From Deinococcus metallilatus (GTDB lineage Bacteria; Deinococcota; Deinococci; Deinococcales; Deinococcaceae): a stretch of 42,500 nt of DNA. The translations under genes were made by a program, and so were the position numbers. The stretch spans positions 2,837,501 through 2,880,000 of the forward strand of contig NZ_CP038512.1 of the NCBI RefSeq assembly GCF_004758605.1, in the 5' to 3' direction. Below, piece by piece: positions 42,014-42,500 of this stretch; the first letter of the stretch is position 1, and each line of letters starts with the position of its first letter. The notes below the pieces were generated by a model. The model saw nothing but the letters and a program-made list of their open reading frames with translations. It searched no databases and was not told the origin of the DNA.

Positions 42014-42500
42014 CCGCCCTGCCCTCCTCCCGGCCCACCGGGGGCGTGCGCTGGAATGTGGTCATGTGGCCCGCGTTGCTGGCCGTCTGCCTGCTGCCCG
42101 GCGTGCTGCCCCGGCTGGTGCAACCCCTGTCGCCGGGGGCCCCCCTCACCTTCGATCCGCCCCTGTGGCAGCTCACCCTGACACACCTGGGACTGGTGCT
42201 GCTCGCCACGGCCGCCGTGCTGCTGATCGGCGTGCCCCTCGCGGTCGCCGTCACCCGGCCCGGGCGCGAGGCCCCGCGTCACCTGACGGAACTGCTGGTG
42301 GGCCTGGGGCAGACCGTCCCGACCCTGGCGATCCTCGCGCTGGCGGTGCCCGCCCTGGGTTTCGGCTGGGCACCGACGCTGCTGGGCCTGATCGTCTACG
42401 GTCTGGTGCCGGTGGTCAGCAACGGCGTGGCGGGCCTGCTGGCGGTGGACCGGGGGGTGCTGGACGCGGCGCGCGGCATGGGGATGACGGACCGGCAACG
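42010..42500 (+). CDS. Osmoprotectant ABC transporter permease, YehW-like (runs off the window)
   Basis: The ATG overlaps the ATPase stop (ATGA) and the frame is open to the window edge, giving 163 complete codons. WNVVMWPALLAVCLLPGVLPRLV is a first membrane segment. LWQLTLTHLGLVLLATAAVLLIGVPLAVAVTRPG and VGLGQTVPTLAILALAVPALGFGW match the OpuCB/YehW permease core. DRGVLDAARGMGMTDRQR is the start of the EAA loop. The end lies outside. It is the second permease of the system and has no visible frameshift in this part. Confidence 0.9.

Overview
The window is very GC-rich and densely coded, with ATGA/GTGA overlaps inside operons. Three things point to Deinococcus or a close relative: an HU protein with a long basic/polar N-terminal tail, a DdrA/Rad52-like protein, and many genes with a TAnnnT -10 box only 5-8 nt before the start codon. 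The last is the leaderless-mRNA arrangement known from deinococci. I saw no rRNA, tRNA, CRISPR array, transposase or prophage. The genus is an inference from content; no database was searched.

Layout. 1-53: start of a divergent gene, possibly thrS. 289-4823: tetrapyrrole genes (cobA-hemD fusion, siroheme dehydrogenase, short hemA) with a GAF/HD-GYP c-di-GMP phosphodiesterase gene between them. 4904-6803: ygfZ-like gene, small membrane protein, GNAT acetyltransferase. 6846-10774 (minus): dipeptide ABC importer, binding protein plus two permeases. 10986-12005: D-Ala-D-Ala ligase. 12398-20258: TetR regulator followed by an RND efflux operon with two tandem TolC-family genes. 20420-22035: two zinc metalloproteins. 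22051-23422 (minus): phosphoesterase and a DdrA/Rad52-like protein. 23520-23780: small DUF6582-like protein. 24214-28290: ABC-2 exporter operon with its own histidine kinase and response regulator (YvfRSTU-like order). 28295-30687 (minus): MFS transporter and cytochrome P450, divergent from ubiX-ispD-ispE (30721-32835). 32924-37453 (minus): a PlsY-like protein and two large envelope proteins of unknown function. 37536-38270: MoeB/ThiF-like E1 enzyme. 38402-38761: HU. 38866-42500: osmoprotectant importer in OsmF-YehY-YehX-YehW order; its first permease is broken at a run of eight G, and its last gene runs off the window.

Most unusual signal. Two diverged copies of a ~250 bp element lie at about 12069-12320 and 23793-24055. 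Read on the minus strand, each has a small CCTC/GAGG hairpin, then a perfect 11-12 bp hairpin, a Shine-Dalgarno-like AAGGTGG, a TTG start and a tiny reading frame encoding a basic N-terminus plus one membrane helix, ending near a hairpin terminator. The long stems have unrelated sequences in the two copies but both pair perfectly, so the structure is conserved rather than the sequence. The right copy is intact (41 aa); the left copy has frame-breaking indels. It resembles the layout of a type I toxin-like or regulatory small-membrane-protein gene, but the function is unknown.

Several enzymes lack expected parts: GluTR without its dimerization domain, the PlsY-like protein without its hallmark residues, and the MoeB-like protein without its zinc cysteines.
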